Assembly: GCF_018687755.1 (NCBI RefSeq)
Contig: NZ_CP061305.1
Location: 867,099 to 931,098, forward strand
Source of the DNA: Polynucleobacter sp. JS-Mosq-20-D10
GTDB lineage: Bacteria; Pseudomonadota; Gammaproteobacteria; Burkholderiales; Burkholderiaceae
Direction of reading: 5' to 3'
Length of the DNA: 64,000 nt
The position numbers were made by a program, and so were the translations under genes. Below, piece by piece: positions 26,520 through 34,958 of this stretch (position 1 is the stretch's first letter; each line of letters opens with the position of its first letter). Under the pieces are notes generated by a model. The model saw nothing but the letters and a program-made list of their open reading frames with translations. It searched no databases and was not told the DNA's origin.

Positions 26520-27219
26520 GATCAAATCTTTGGCGGTTGATATTCAAAATAGCCCAATATTGCGCAATATCAATATTGAGGTCAATCCTGGTGAATTGGT
26601 ATGCCTTGTTGGAAGAAATGGTGCTGGCAAAACTACAACTTTAAAAAGCTTAATGGGTTACTTAAAACCGAAGAGCGGAGATATATTGTGGAAAGGTAAA
26701 TCCTTGGTGGGATTAAAGACCTTCGATATTGCTAGGGCAGGTATTGGATTTTCACCTGAAGAGAGTGAGGTATTTGGTGATCTCACTGTTGCCGAGAATA
26801 TTGAGATGCCCACCTGGACAATTCAGACTAAATTATCGAATGAAGAGCGTATTGCACTTGCTTACAAAATATTTCCTAAGCTTGAGCGCTATCGGGATAG
26901 GGGTGGTCACCATTTGTCTGGTGGTGAACGTAAGATGCTATCGATTGCAAGGGCTCTCGCTTTAGATCCTGAGATGCTCATCTTAGATGAGCCCTTTGAG
27001 GGTCTTTCCCCAGCGATTATTCCGGTGATTAGCGATGGCTTATCTTCTATACGAGGGTTGGGTAGGGCCATCTTAATGGCTGAGTCAAATGCTTTCCACA
27101 TTCCGGAATATGCTGACCGGGTTTACATTATCGAGCGTGGAGAAATTATTTTCTCTGGATCAGTTGATGAGGCAAAACGCGTTGCCCAATCTCAACTATC
27201 GATAGCAGCCAAGGTTTAG
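26512..27219 (+). CDS. livF: Liv-type ABC transporter ATP-binding protein (LivF)
   Basis: A 235-residue ATPase with Walker A GRNGAGKTT, signature LSGGERK, Walker B MLILDEPFEGLSP and a C-terminal VDEAKRVA tail. LivF usually has an H-loop His; here the corresponding region reads AILMAESNAFH, in line with the LivF subgroup. I choose the ATG at 26512 (MLEIKSL), which overlaps the livG stop; a TTG 18 bases upstream is less likely. It meets the convergent hydrolase gene with a 4-base overlap. Confidence 0.9.
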   Translation: MLEIKSLAVDIQNSPILRNINIEVNPGELVCLVGRNGAGKTTTLKSLMGYLKPKSGDILWKGKSLVGLKTFDIARAGIGFSPEESEVFGDLTVAENIEMPTWTIQTKLSNEERIALAYKIFPKLERYRDRGGHHLSGGERKMLSIARALALDPEMLILDEPFEGLSPAIIPVISDGLSSIRGLGRAILMAESNAFHIPEYADRVYIIERGEIIFSGSVDEAKRVAQSQLSIAAKV

Positions 27220-28274
27220 CGCCCAGTTAGGCAGTCAATCGCTTGTGAGATGGCTTGAGCAGAAGGAGTGTCAAGAGCGCTAGCAGCCATATGCCCCCAG
27301 TTGGTATCTAGCTTTACCAATGCGCAATTAGGAATCAAGCTTGCGGTATGTATTGCTTGCTCAATTGGATTAAATAGATCAAGGCTTGGAACGCCAATGA
27401 GGCATTTGGCTTGAATGGATCCAAGCCCTTTCGCCAAATCTCCGTTAAGTAGCGCTGTCTTACTCACATCATGCGTGTCGTAGGCAATGGACTGATAGAT
27501 CCAATCCAGAGGGTGGAAATTCATGCTCTTCCACCATCGCAGTCTTTGCTCGTACCAGTCTTGCATTTGGGGCACATCAGTAAATTGTTCATCGCATTCC
27601 TTGGGAGTGCGCATCGCCAGCATTTGCATTATTGGTAGCCAGGCTAGCCAAGCATGATCTGGATCGTATGAGCCGTTAGGTTCAATATGGGGGGCTAAAG
27701 ATTCTCGTGCAGCCCTAGTCATCGATGATGCCCAGGCCGTCGTTTTAGACATAGGCGTCAGCGCTACGATGTAATCCATGAAATCTGGGTGGGAGACGGC
27801 CCATTGCAGGGCTTGCATGCCACCCATCGAGGCCCCAATGATCATATTGACATGGGTGATGCCAAGTTGATCAAGCAACTTCTTTTGGCTTTGAACCATG
27901 TCGCGGATCGTAAATTTGGGAAACTGAAAGAAGGGTTGCTCAGTTGAGTTGGATGGAGAGCTGCTGAAACCATTCCCAAGGGCATCAATCGCAATGATGC
28001 GGGTTTTTTTAATGTCAAGTGTGCGCGATTGATTAATCAAAAAATCAAGGCGGTGGTGAATGCTGCCAATAGCGCATAAGAAAACAACCAATGGCTTTGA
28101 TTGATCTTGAAGGTCGCCATGTACTGCATAGCTTACTCGGCAATTTTTAATTTGCCCACCTAGCTCAAGCGGGAAGTCTCCAATACTCGATAAATGATGC
28201 GGCGCATCAATCCAATCACCTTGAAGGGGTGGATGTGCGTTTAGAGAGCTTGTATCTATTGACACGGCGAGCAT
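27216..28274 (-). CDS. Alpha/beta hydrolase, homoserine O-acetyltransferase (MetX)-like
   Basis: A 352-residue alpha/beta-hydrolase-fold protein. The fold order resembles MetX: YAVHGDLQDQSKPLVVFLCAIGS, IIAIDALGNGFSSSPSN, FTIRDMVQSQKKLLDQLGI, then the nucleophile elbow GASMGGMQALQWA, and a late DTNWGHMAAS with the catalytic His. True MetX normally carries GGSMGGMQ and other acyl-transfer residues, so it may be a hydrolase of an ester or amide. It runs convergent to the liv operon and divergent from the PhyH gene, and its product may act on the transported compound. Confidence 0.75.
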   Translation of the reverse strand: MLAVSIDTSSLNAHPPLQGDWIDAPHHLSSIGDFPLELGGQIKNCRVSYAVHGDLQDQSKPLVVFLCAIGSIHHRLDFLINQSRTLDIKKTRIIAIDALGNGFSSSPSNSTEQPFFQFPKFTIRDMVQSQKKLLDQLGITHVNMIIGASMGGMQALQWAVSHPDFMDYIVALTPMSKTTAWASSMTRAARESLAPHIEPNGSYDPDHAWLAWLPIMQMLAMRTPKECDEQFTDVPQMQDWYEQRLRWWKSMNFHPLDWIYQSIAYDTHDVSKTALLNGDLAKGLGSIQAKCLIGVPSLDLFNPIEQAIHTASLIPNCALVKLDTNWGHMAASALDTPSAQAISQAIDCLTGR

Positions 28275-28299
28275 CCTTCAATAAAGTTTTCGGTAATGT

Positions 28300-28330
28300 A
28301 CAACTTATATATTAGTTGATCAATCAAATG
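28300..28330 (+). promoter_or_regulatory. Weak third match to the shared promoter element
   Basis: TTATATATTAGTTGATCAATC between the divergent hydrolase and PhyH genes shares TATATTAGT with the two strong elements at 13148 and 20279, but lacks the TCTAGATC and CCTAACATTT parts. It could be a weaker site for the same regulator or chance in A+T-rich DNA. Confidence 0.25.
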
Positions 28331-28344
28331 AAAGCGAGAGAATA

Positions 28345-29208
28345 ATGCCTAAGTTTTTAACCGAAGCTCAGGTCCAGCAATTTAAGGATTTGGGCTATGT
28401 TTCGAACCTTAGGGTAATGGATTCCAAGCAGACACAGGCTATTCGTGATCTATTAGAAGACTTTGAAAAGCGCCAAGGATCTCCCTTGCATGGCTCTCAA
28501 AGACATAAAACCCACTTATTGTTTCCTTGGTTAAATGAGTTGGTTCGGGAAACCAAAATCGTCGATGCGATTGAGGACTTATATGGCCACAATATTTTGT
28601 GTTGGACAAGTAATTTCTTTATTAAAGAGGCACATGATCCGGGTTTTGTATCTTGGCATCAGGATTCCACTTACTGGGGATTGTCGTCACCGGATGTTGT
28701 TACTGCATGGATTGCCTTATCGCCCAGCAATAAAAGTAATGGTGCCATGGCCGTGATTCCGGGCACCCATTCCATGGAGCAAATTCCTCATCGAGATACC
28801 TATTCCAAAAATAACTTGCTTACCCGCGGACAAGAAGTTGCAGTCGAGGTAGATGAGGGTAGGGGTGTGACTTTAGAGTTAGAGCCTGGTGAAATGTCAT
28901 TGCATCATGTACGCATTATTCATGGATCACCTCCTAACAATTCGGATGCAAGACGGATTGGTTTTGCAATTCGCTACATTCCAACGTATGTAAAGCAAAT
29001 TGAGGGTGATGATTCAGCTACCTTGGTGCGTGGTGAAGATGAGTTTAAGACGTTTGCTCATGAACCTAGACCCAGCCAAGAAATGGAGCCTGCCTTCGTG
29101 AAGTTGCATCAAGAGATTACCGATAAGAGTGCCAAGATTCTCTACAAAGGGACTAAAGTTGATAGCTATGATGCATCTTTGGCAGATCCGAAAGTGCGTT
29201 CCGCATGA
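28345..29208 (+). CDS. Phytanoyl-CoA dioxygenase (PhyH) family protein
   Basis: A 287-residue Fe(II)/2-oxoglutarate oxygenase. The iron ligands are seen in SWHQDSTYWGL (HxD) and in RIIHGSPPNNS (distal His), with the 2-oxoglutarate Arg in RRIGFAIRYIP. VTAWIALSPSNKSNGAMAVIPGTH is the usual jelly-roll core. Substrates in this family are diverse (acyl-CoA, ectoine, N-methyl or phosphonate compounds). It overlaps the alcohol dehydrogenase gene by 4 bases, so the alcohol it makes may be oxidised by the next enzyme. Confidence 0.85.
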   Translation: MPKFLTEAQVQQFKDLGYVSNLRVMDSKQTQAIRDLLEDFEKRQGSPLHGSQRHKTHLLFPWLNELVRETKIVDAIEDLYGHNILCWTSNFFIKEAHDPGFVSWHQDSTYWGLSSPDVVTAWIALSPSNKSNGAMAVIPGTHSMEQIPHRDTYSKNNLLTRGQEVAVEVDEGRGVTLELEPGEMSLHHVRIIHGSPPNNSDARRIGFAIRYIPTYVKQIEGDDSATLVRGEDEFKTFAHEPRPSQEMEPAFVKLHQEITDKSAKILYKGTKVDSYDASLADPKVRSA

Positions 29209-30305
29209 ATTTTTCCGGAGCAGTACTTAGAGAAATTGGTCAGCCCTTACAAATCGAGACTTTATCTCTCAAAGGGTTATTGAATAAAGATGTCGTAGTT
29301 AGAATCAGGGCCACTAGCCTTTGCCACACTGATCTTGAGGCGGTAGAGGGTGCGCTTGGAACCCCTCTACCTTTTATTCCGGGTCATGAAGCTGCTGGGA
29401 TTGTGGAATCAGTGGGTAAGGATGTTTCCCATCTAAAGCCAGGCGATCATGTCGTTATTTCTTGGAATCCCTATTGCGGTACTTGTTATTTTTGCCAGCG
29501 CAAACAAAGAATTATTTGTAGCCAGTACCGCACTAATGCCACTAAGTCATTCCACTTTGACGGCGCCCCCAGAATTTACGCAAAGGATGATCCCGTTCAC
29601 CAGTTAATGTATGCAGGGAGTTTTTCTGAGGTGGTTGTTGTGACGGAGGAGTGTGCGGTTAAGGTGCCTAAAGAATTGCCTTTCGAAGTTGCTTGCTTGA
29701 TTGGCTGTGGCGTTATGACCGGTGTTGGGGCCGTTCTCAATATTGCTGAGCTAGAGCCGGGTGGAACTGTGGCAGTGATTGGCTGTGGCGCAGTAGGACT
29801 CTCAGCAATCCAGGGGGCCAAGCTAGCAAATGCTGGAAAAATCTTGGCGATTGATCGAGATATTACTAAGCTACAAACAGCCAAACAGTTTGGCGCTACC
29901 GATATCCTGCTGGCTGATGAAAATGCAATTCAAGCCTGTATGCAGATGACAAATCAGATTGGCTTTGATTGTGTTGTTGAGTCGGCAGGTAATGAAGCTG
30001 CTTTTCAGTTGAGTGTGGAGATAGTTAGACCTGGTGGAAAAACAGTTTGGCTCGGTAAGGTGCCGGTTAATCAGAAAGTCGCATTTCGTTGGGGATCGCT
30101 GATGGGTGAGAAGCGCATTCATCGATCAAGTTATGGCGGCACTAGGCCAGAAATTGATTTCCCATTTCTGGCAGAAGCTTATTTCTCAGGAAAATTACTG
30201 CTTGATGAATACATTACCAGCAGAATTGGATTAGCTGGTGTGAATGAGGGGCTTGCCCGCTTAAAGCAAGGCAAAGAAATCCGCTCGGTGATCCTATTGG
30301 ATTAG
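29205..30305 (+). CDS. Zinc-dependent alcohol dehydrogenase (class III-like MDR)
   Basis: A 366-residue medium-chain dehydrogenase. Catalytic zinc ligands lie in LCHTDLEAVEG and PGHEAAGIV; the structural zinc loop is CGTCYFCQRKQRIIC; the NAD fold is VIGCGAVGLSAIQGAK ending in AIDRD, where the acidic residue favours NAD+. The layout resembles formaldehyde/S-hydroxymethyl-glutathione dehydrogenase relatives, but an aldehyde or alcohol from the upstream PhyH oxygenase is a better guess from context. It overlaps the convergent cupin gene by 4 bases. Confidence 0.88.
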   Translation: MNFSGAVLREIGQPLQIETLSLKGLLNKDVVVRIRATSLCHTDLEAVEGALGTPLPFIPGHEAAGIVESVGKDVSHLKPGDHVVISWNPYCGTCYFCQRKQRIICSQYRTNATKSFHFDGAPRIYAKDDPVHQLMYAGSFSEVVVVTEECAVKVPKELPFEVACLIGCGVMTGVGAVLNIAELEPGGTVAVIGCGAVGLSAIQGAKLANAGKILAIDRDITKLQTAKQFGATDILLADENAIQACMQMTNQIGFDCVVESAGNEAAFQLSVEIVRPGGKTVWLGKVPVNQKVAFRWGSLMGEKRIHRSSYGGTRPEIDFPFLAEAYFSGKLLLDEYITSRIGLAGVNEGLARLKQGKEIRSVILLD

Positions 30306-30919
30306 AGGCTTGCTCTAATTTCTGCTGAGCGGTCCCAGAGATTGGGAACTTGCTTAGAGGAGTAACCAGAAACAAAGTTCTTTGGGCTGCCGGTCACAGG
30401 ATCATATGTGTGACGTTTGACTGCACCGATATTGGCACCATACACATGAATACTGATGGATGTTTTATCGGGTACAGCATTACTCACTACATGTATATCT
30501 CCGATCGTAGGGCTAACTACCTCGATTTCACCTGGGCGAAGAACGGTTTCGGGACCATCTACCATTAATTCTCCCGTTGGCAATCTTTGATAGCGCTGTC
30601 CTTTTTCAATTCCTCTCAGCATCCCAATCAAACCCCAGATGCAATGATCATGGATTGGTGTTTTTTGACCAGGACCCCATACAAAGCTGACTACAGAAAA
30701 TCTACCTAGTGGATCTGCATGCAGTAAGAATTGTTGATAAAACTCAGGGTTAGGGATGGAACAGAATTCTGGCAGCCAAGTATCTGATTGAATTAGTGGC
30801 TTTAGTAATTCAGAACCTTTGGTAATGAGATTTTTTTCTTCTGACTCTTGAGTAACTAATTTTGTCATTCCAACAATAAATTCTCGCAAGGGTGCGATAG
30901 TATCTAATGAATTACTCAT
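30302..30919 (-). CDS. Cysteine dioxygenase-like cupin (thiol dioxygenase family)
   Basis: A 205-residue cupin. GQKTPIHDHCIWGLIGMLRGIEKGQRY contains the HxH iron ligands, and GDIHVVSNA supplies the third His, as in cysteine and 3-mercaptopropionate dioxygenases of the COG5553 type. These add O2 to a thiol to give a sulfinic acid, in the cytoplasm. It is on the strand opposite to the PhyH-ADH pair. Repeat R4 follows in the upstream gap. The thiol substrate cannot be deduced. Confidence 0.8.
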   Translation of the reverse strand: MSNSLDTIAPLREFIVGMTKLVTQESEEKNLITKGSELLKPLIQSDTWLPEFCSIPNPEFYQQFLLHADPLGRFSVVSFVWGPGQKTPIHDHCIWGLIGMLRGIEKGQRYQRLPTGELMVDGPETVLRPGEIEVVSPTIGDIHVVSNAVPDKTSISIHVYGANIGAVKRHTYDPVTGSPKNFVSGYSSKQVPNLWDRSAEIRASL

Positions 30920-30987
30920 CTTTTTTTGTCTCCTTGGGTCATTGAGTGCACCAAAACACTTTACATCTAACTAGTGATATTGATCTG

Positions 30988-31077
30988 AATTACACAGTTT
31001 ATTACATAGTCCCGCTACAAGCATGTAAGTCACTGAAATATATAGACTTTCCAGCAGCTACGAATTCTTCTCAGGCT
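30988..31077 (+). repeat. tRNA-Arg-like repeat, copy R4 (left arm only)
   Basis: ATTACACAG and ATTACATAG sit 12 bases apart, followed by GTAAGTCACTGAAATATATAG, CTTTCCAGCAGCTACGAATTC and TTCTCAGGC. The T-arm and acceptor end are missing. The paired ATTACAYAG motifs resemble arm-type integrase sites. The rest of the 30920-31245 gap, including the upstream region of the methyltransferase gene, shows no further gene. Confidence 0.75.
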
Positions 31078-31245
31078 CAATTCTCTTGCTAAATGTGACT
31101 TCAACTTCACTACTGTGCTCCGTTGGCAAGATTTTGGATAGAGCTATGCCCGCCACTTAGAAATCATCGTTTATAGTACAAAAAAGCACCCACTCGAAGC
31201 TTTTAATTCTTCAATTGCAAGACCCCTAATGGAAATGGAAAGCAG

Positions 31246-31956
31246 ATGGGCGATTACACCAAGATGTCGGCACATTACGACACGATTATGACCTCAGGGT
31301 ATTACGACTATCAGGCAATTGTGGATGGATTACTTAATCATCATCCTTTTGAGAATGTCTTGGAGATTGGGTGCGGCACGGGTTTAATTTTGGAGGAGAT
31401 CGCCAAACGTGAACCGGCAGCTAATATCCGTGGCATAGACTTAACTCAATCGATGCTTGACATAGCGCAAAAACGTTTAGAGCCGTATCCAAACATTAAG
31501 TTAAGCCAGCAAAATATTACTGAGTTAAGTCTTGAGCAGCAATATCGCTTGGCTTTTTCATATGGTGGCGTTTGGTATTTCGTGATTGATGGCGATAAAG
31601 AGCCGTTTCTAGTTAGCCATATCTATGATGAGCAAGCAAATCATCTTGGCCTTGAAAGTTTAAGTAAATTTGTTCAGTCCGGTGGAAAATTGCTACTAGG
31701 AATTCAAGGGCCACACCATGATTATGAGAAGCCTATTTCTAATGGGATGATCTACTCACAAAAGATTGAACCTTTAGAGCTAGGGTTTACTAAGCACTAT
31801 TACCTAGATGACAAAGATGATCGTGTCATGGCTCAAACGATTCACTACCGCACCTATAATTTTAGCGATGCCAAGCAATTACTATCGAGTTATGGTTTTG
31901 AGTATGAGGATCGGACAGAAAGGCACCAACATTTTCTTGAATTTAAGCGTGTTTAG
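31246..31956 (+). CDS. Class I SAM-dependent methyltransferase
   Basis: A 236-residue Rossmann methyltransferase. Motif I is VLEIGCGTGLILEEI (about residues 38-52), motif II contains GIDLTQSMLDIA, and NITELSLEQQYRLAFSYGGVWYFV is motif IV. The substrate is unknown. It ends 2 bases before the dehydrogenase gene and starts a three-gene operon with a dehydrogenase and a class III aminotransferase, bounded by repeats R4 and R5. Confidence 0.85.
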   Translation: MGDYTKMSAHYDTIMTSGYYDYQAIVDGLLNHHPFENVLEIGCGTGLILEEIAKREPAANIRGIDLTQSMLDIAQKRLEPYPNIKLSQQNITELSLEQQYRLAFSYGGVWYFVIDGDKEPFLVSHIYDEQANHLGLESLSKFVQSGGKLLLGIQGPHHDYEKPISNGMIYSQKIEPLELGFTKHYYLDDKDDRVMAQTIHYRTYNFSDAKQLLSSYGFEYEDRTERHQHFLEFKRV

Positions 31957-31958
31957 AG

Positions 31959-32882
31959 ATGTCCATAAAGATGAATGATCCATTGATTGGCTTTATTGGT
32001 GTAGGTAATATGGGTAATCCCATGGCGGCCAATTTATTAAAAGCGGGTTATAGGGTAAGTGTTTTTGATCGTGAGCCTCACAAGGCATTAAATTTAATAT
32101 CCTTAGGCGCAAGTCTTGCAGAAAATATTACGCAACTTGGTCAGCAATCGCAAGTGGTGATTTGTTCATTGCCTGGCCCAGCTCAAGTCAAAGAGGTGAT
32201 GTTTGGTAGTAGTGGGCTCATTAAAGCAATGAAGCCAGGATCAACTATTATTGATACTTCCACAAGCTCGGTAGAGCTTGCACAAGAATTATCGAACCTA
32301 CTAGAGGAAAAGAATGTAGGTTTTTTAGAGGCGCCAGTGACTAATGCTGTTGACTTTGCAGCGCTTGGTAAGTTGTCGATTTTTGTTGCCGGCAAGCAAT
32401 CGGATTTTGAGATCTGTAAACCTATTTTTGAAGTTCTTGGCGAAAAAATATTTTATGTTGGTAAGCCTGGTAATGGGGCAACGATTAAGTTGCTAACCAA
32501 TCTGTTATGGTTTACACACGCCGCAGTGATTGGTGAGGCCTTAATGTTAGGAGCTAAAGCTGACATTCCACTAGATATTGTTGCAAAAGCAATTCAATCA
32601 AGTGCTGGTAACAGCTGGGTAGCTCAACATGACATCCCATCTATTTTTGCGGGGCACTATGATCCCAGTTTTTCTTTGGCGCTATGTTGTAAAGATTTAG
32701 ATTTGGTCAATCAAATTGCGCAGTCTCAGGGCTTTACGTTGACTATGGGCCAATTTGTTCAAAGCCTTTTTGAGGAGGCTAAAAAAACTTATGGCGAATC
32801 TGCTGCTGAGTTACATGTGGTCAAATTATTGGAAGATCGGGTCGGTACTTATTTGCGCCCCCACTTACAAAATCGGCCCTGA
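31959..32882 (+). CDS. NAD(P)-dependent dehydrogenase, 3-hydroxyisobutyrate dehydrogenase family
   Basis: A 307-residue beta-hydroxyacid dehydrogenase. GFIGVGNMGNPMAANLLKAGY is the N-terminal dinucleotide fold, STSSVELAQEL and APVTNAVDFA (substrate loop) follow, and the catalytic Lys lies in GATIKLLTNLL. The acid substrate is not determined; glyoxylate/tartronate-semialdehyde reductases and HIBADH look alike at this level. Its place between a methyltransferase and an aminotransferase suggests a small biosynthetic or catabolic route for a hydroxy-amino acid. Confidence 0.85.
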   Translation: MSIKMNDPLIGFIGVGNMGNPMAANLLKAGYRVSVFDREPHKALNLISLGASLAENITQLGQQSQVVICSLPGPAQVKEVMFGSSGLIKAMKPGSTIIDTSTSSVELAQELSNLLEEKNVGFLEAPVTNAVDFAALGKLSIFVAGKQSDFEICKPIFEVLGEKIFYVGKPGNGATIKLLTNLLWFTHAAVIGEALMLGAKADIPLDIVAKAIQSSAGNSWVAQHDIPSIFAGHYDPSFSLALCCKDLDLVNQIAQSQGFTLTMGQFVQSLFEEAKKTYGESAAELHVVKLLEDRVGTYLRPHLQNRP

Positions 32883-32899
32883 TAGCGTTTTCACCGATC

Positions 32900-34207
32900 A
32901 TGACATTAAAAAATCAAGTCAAACTCATGCAAGAGGCTCACTTGCATATGCCTCAAGGGGTTGCAGAAAACTATCGCTATTGGGGTGATGAGCAAACTGT
33001 ATTTATATCCTCAGCCAAGGGTGCCGAGCTGACAGATTGTGATGGCAAAAAATACATTGATTTTCGTTTGGGATATGGCCCAATTATTTTGGGCTATCGC
33101 GATGATCGGGTAGATCAAGCTGTCATTCGACAGATTCAGGAAGGCGGAACGCTGTCGGGTTTTTCTACATCGCTAGATACAGAGGTGGCGAAGCAAATCA
33201 AAGCACTGTGCCCACAAATTGATAAGTTACGTTTTGCTAATTCTGGTACTGAGGCTGTGATGGGTGCAGTCAGAACGGCGCGTGGTTTTACTGGTAGGGA
33301 TCGAATTGCTATTGTAGAAGGTAGCTTTCACGGCCTAGTTGATGAGATGATGTGGAAGTCGGATATCGAGAATTGGAATTCTAGCGATCTTCACCCCCCG
33401 AAAATTATTCCATTTGGGGCAGGCATTCCCAATAATACCCGACAGCTTGTTGATTTTATTGAGCTCAATAATTTTGAGTCTCTTGAGCAACTCTTTATTT
33501 CACATAAAGATTCTTTAGCCTGTGTTTTGTTGGAACCGATTATTGGTAATGCTGGGAGCATTGCAGCTTGCAATTGTTGGTTACAAAGATTGCGTGATCT
33601 TTGTACTAAAAACGGTACGATTCTCATTATTGATGAAGTCAAAACAGGGTTTCGAGTAGCTAAGGGCGGCGCTCAATCTTTGTATGGGATTTATGCGGAT
33701 CTGACAACGTATGCTAAGGCCATGGGAAATGGATATCCAGTTGCAGCTTTTGGTGGAAGATCCGAGGTAATGGATGTGGTTGGTTCTCATGCTGGAGGTG
33801 TTGTGCATGGTGGAACCTATACAGCAAACCTAGTCAGTTTGAGTGCAGCGTACGCAACCTTAGATATTTTGGCAAATACCAATGCTCTCAAAACAGTGGA
33901 TAAAGCGGGGCAACAGATTCAAGCCTTATTAGGTCGCGTTTTTACTGCCGCTGGAATTGAACATGCTTTTGCTGGCCCTCCTGCAATGTTGGGAATTCAT
34001 TTTTCGAGTGAAGTGCCTAATAATTATCGTCAGTGGCGAAAGGTCAACAACACCTTATATAAGAACTTTGCCTGGAAATTAATTGAGTATGGAGTGATGC
34101 TCGAGCCAGACTCAAGAGAGCCTTGGTTTATTTGCGAAGCACACAGCCAAATAGACTTTGCTTGGTTAGAGGATGTGGCTACAAAAGCAATTAAATCTGT
34201 ACTTTAA
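32900..34207 (+). CDS. Class III aminotransferase, glutamate-1-semialdehyde aminomutase-like
   Basis: A 435-residue PLP enzyme. Motifs: DFRLGYGPIILGY near residue 60, the cofactor phosphate region FANSGTEAVMGAVRTAR, the PLP-contacting IIDEVKTGFRVA and the Schiff-base Lys in TYAKAMGNGYPVAAFGG. Chromosomal HemL is normally a housekeeping gene elsewhere, and this copy differs in its C-terminal half, so I read it as a paralogue acting on a different amino acid or ketone. It is the last gene before repeat R5. Confidence 0.87.
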   Translation: MTLKNQVKLMQEAHLHMPQGVAENYRYWGDEQTVFISSAKGAELTDCDGKKYIDFRLGYGPIILGYRDDRVDQAVIRQIQEGGTLSGFSTSLDTEVAKQIKALCPQIDKLRFANSGTEAVMGAVRTARGFTGRDRIAIVEGSFHGLVDEMMWKSDIENWNSSDLHPPKIIPFGAGIPNNTRQLVDFIELNNFESLEQLFISHKDSLACVLLEPIIGNAGSIAACNCWLQRLRDLCTKNGTILIIDEVKTGFRVAKGGAQSLYGIYADLTTYAKAMGNGYPVAAFGGRSEVMDVVGSHAGGVVHGGTYTANLVSLSAAYATLDILANTNALKTVDKAGQQIQALLGRVFTAAGIEHAFAGPPAMLGIHFSSEVPNNYRQWRKVNNTLYKNFAWKLIEYGVMLEPDSREPWFICEAHSQIDFAWLEDVATKAIKSVL

Positions 34208-34230
34208 AATTAGCAGTCAAACTACCAACG

Positions 34231-34290
34231 TTCTTTCCACAATTTCTTCTAAGACCCAGGTCGCACGTTTGGGTCTTGCTGGGCAGGTCG
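34231..34290 (+). repeat. tRNA-Arg-like repeat, copy R5 (3' half, degenerate)
   Basis: ATTTCTTCTAAGACCCAGG then TCGCACG-TTTGGGT-CTTGC-TGGGCAGG. The T stem has one mismatch and the T loop has diverged from TTCGAAT. It follows the aminotransferase stop by 23 bases, so it is a degenerate but recognisable member. Confidence 0.7.
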
Positions 34291-34308
34291 CTTTATTCAA
34301 TAATTTTC

Positions 34309-34455
34309 TTAGCCTTGTCTCTCATCTTGCGCTTTCTTCTTTAGGTCTTTTTCTCGCTCCTTTTTAAGGTCACGCAATTGCCACCATGCAAATAGCAAAA
34401 CTCCTCCGAAGATCAGCACTACTTCAATTAAGATAACGGGACCGAAGCTATCCAT
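34309..34455 (-). CDS. Small single-pass membrane protein with basic/acidic tail (48 aa)
   Basis: Found by reading the minus strand: ATG at 34455, TAA ending at 34309. The 48 residues begin MDSFGPVILIEVVLIFGG and continue LLFAWWQLRDLKKER, so a hydrophobic segment (about 5-24) is followed by a highly charged cytoplasmic tail. The composition is typical of real small membrane proteins in this bacterial group. The ribosome-binding site is weak (AAAGTG). It lies between R5 and the minus-strand secreted protein, perhaps in one transcript with it. Confidence 0.55.
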   Translation of the reverse strand: MDSFGPVILIEVVLIFGGVLLFAWWQLRDLKKEREKDLKKKAQDERQG

Positions 34456-34510
34456 CTATTTCACTTTAAGTGTCGATTTAATATTGATTGTGTATTGGTA
34501 TATAGAAATA

Positions 34511-34834
34511 CTATGTACTCATTTTAGGATCTGCAATACAAGCCTTCATTGCTTTTAACTCTATAAGCTTAAGCCATTCAGGCTTTGCTTTTGGGTTCAT
34601 CAGTAACTCATTAACTTGTCGATTTGTAGCATTTTTAGAAATGAAGTCTGCTTGACAAGCGCAATAAGCTGTAAAGTCCTCCTCGGCAAGGGCTTTACCT
34701 TTAATGCCTTGATGCTCAGCCACTTGTTCGCGAGCACAATTTTTTTGATAGTCCTTAGAGATTGCCTGAGCAAATGACTGGTTAGCCATAATTAACATAA
34801 ATGCTAACGATAGACCGGTGCGAGATATTGACAT
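34511..34834 (-). CDS. Secreted cysteine-containing protein, unknown function
   Basis: A 107-residue protein with a signal peptide (about 1-22, ending QSFAQ) and a helical mature part with four Cys (NCAREQ, YCACQ, KACIAD), suggesting two disulfides in the periplasm. The position of the cysteines resembles small helical periplasmic proteins of unknown role. I do not recognise a named family. It has its own ribosome-binding site (AAAAGGAAAAG on the minus strand). Confidence 0.65.
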   Translation of the reverse strand: MSISRTGLSLAFMLIMANQSFAQAISKDYQKNCAREQVAEHQGIKGKALAEEDFTAYCACQADFISKNATNRQVNELLMNPKAKPEWLKLIELKAMKACIADPKMST

Positions 34835-34958
34835 GTTGACTTTTCCTTTTTAAAACTGATTGGTAGATATTCTTCCATAAATATCAAGATCTGACCTATC
34901 TAGCTCTGAGCAATCTTCTTCAACGGCACGTCCTCTCTCATTAGGCAAAAAAGCCCTT

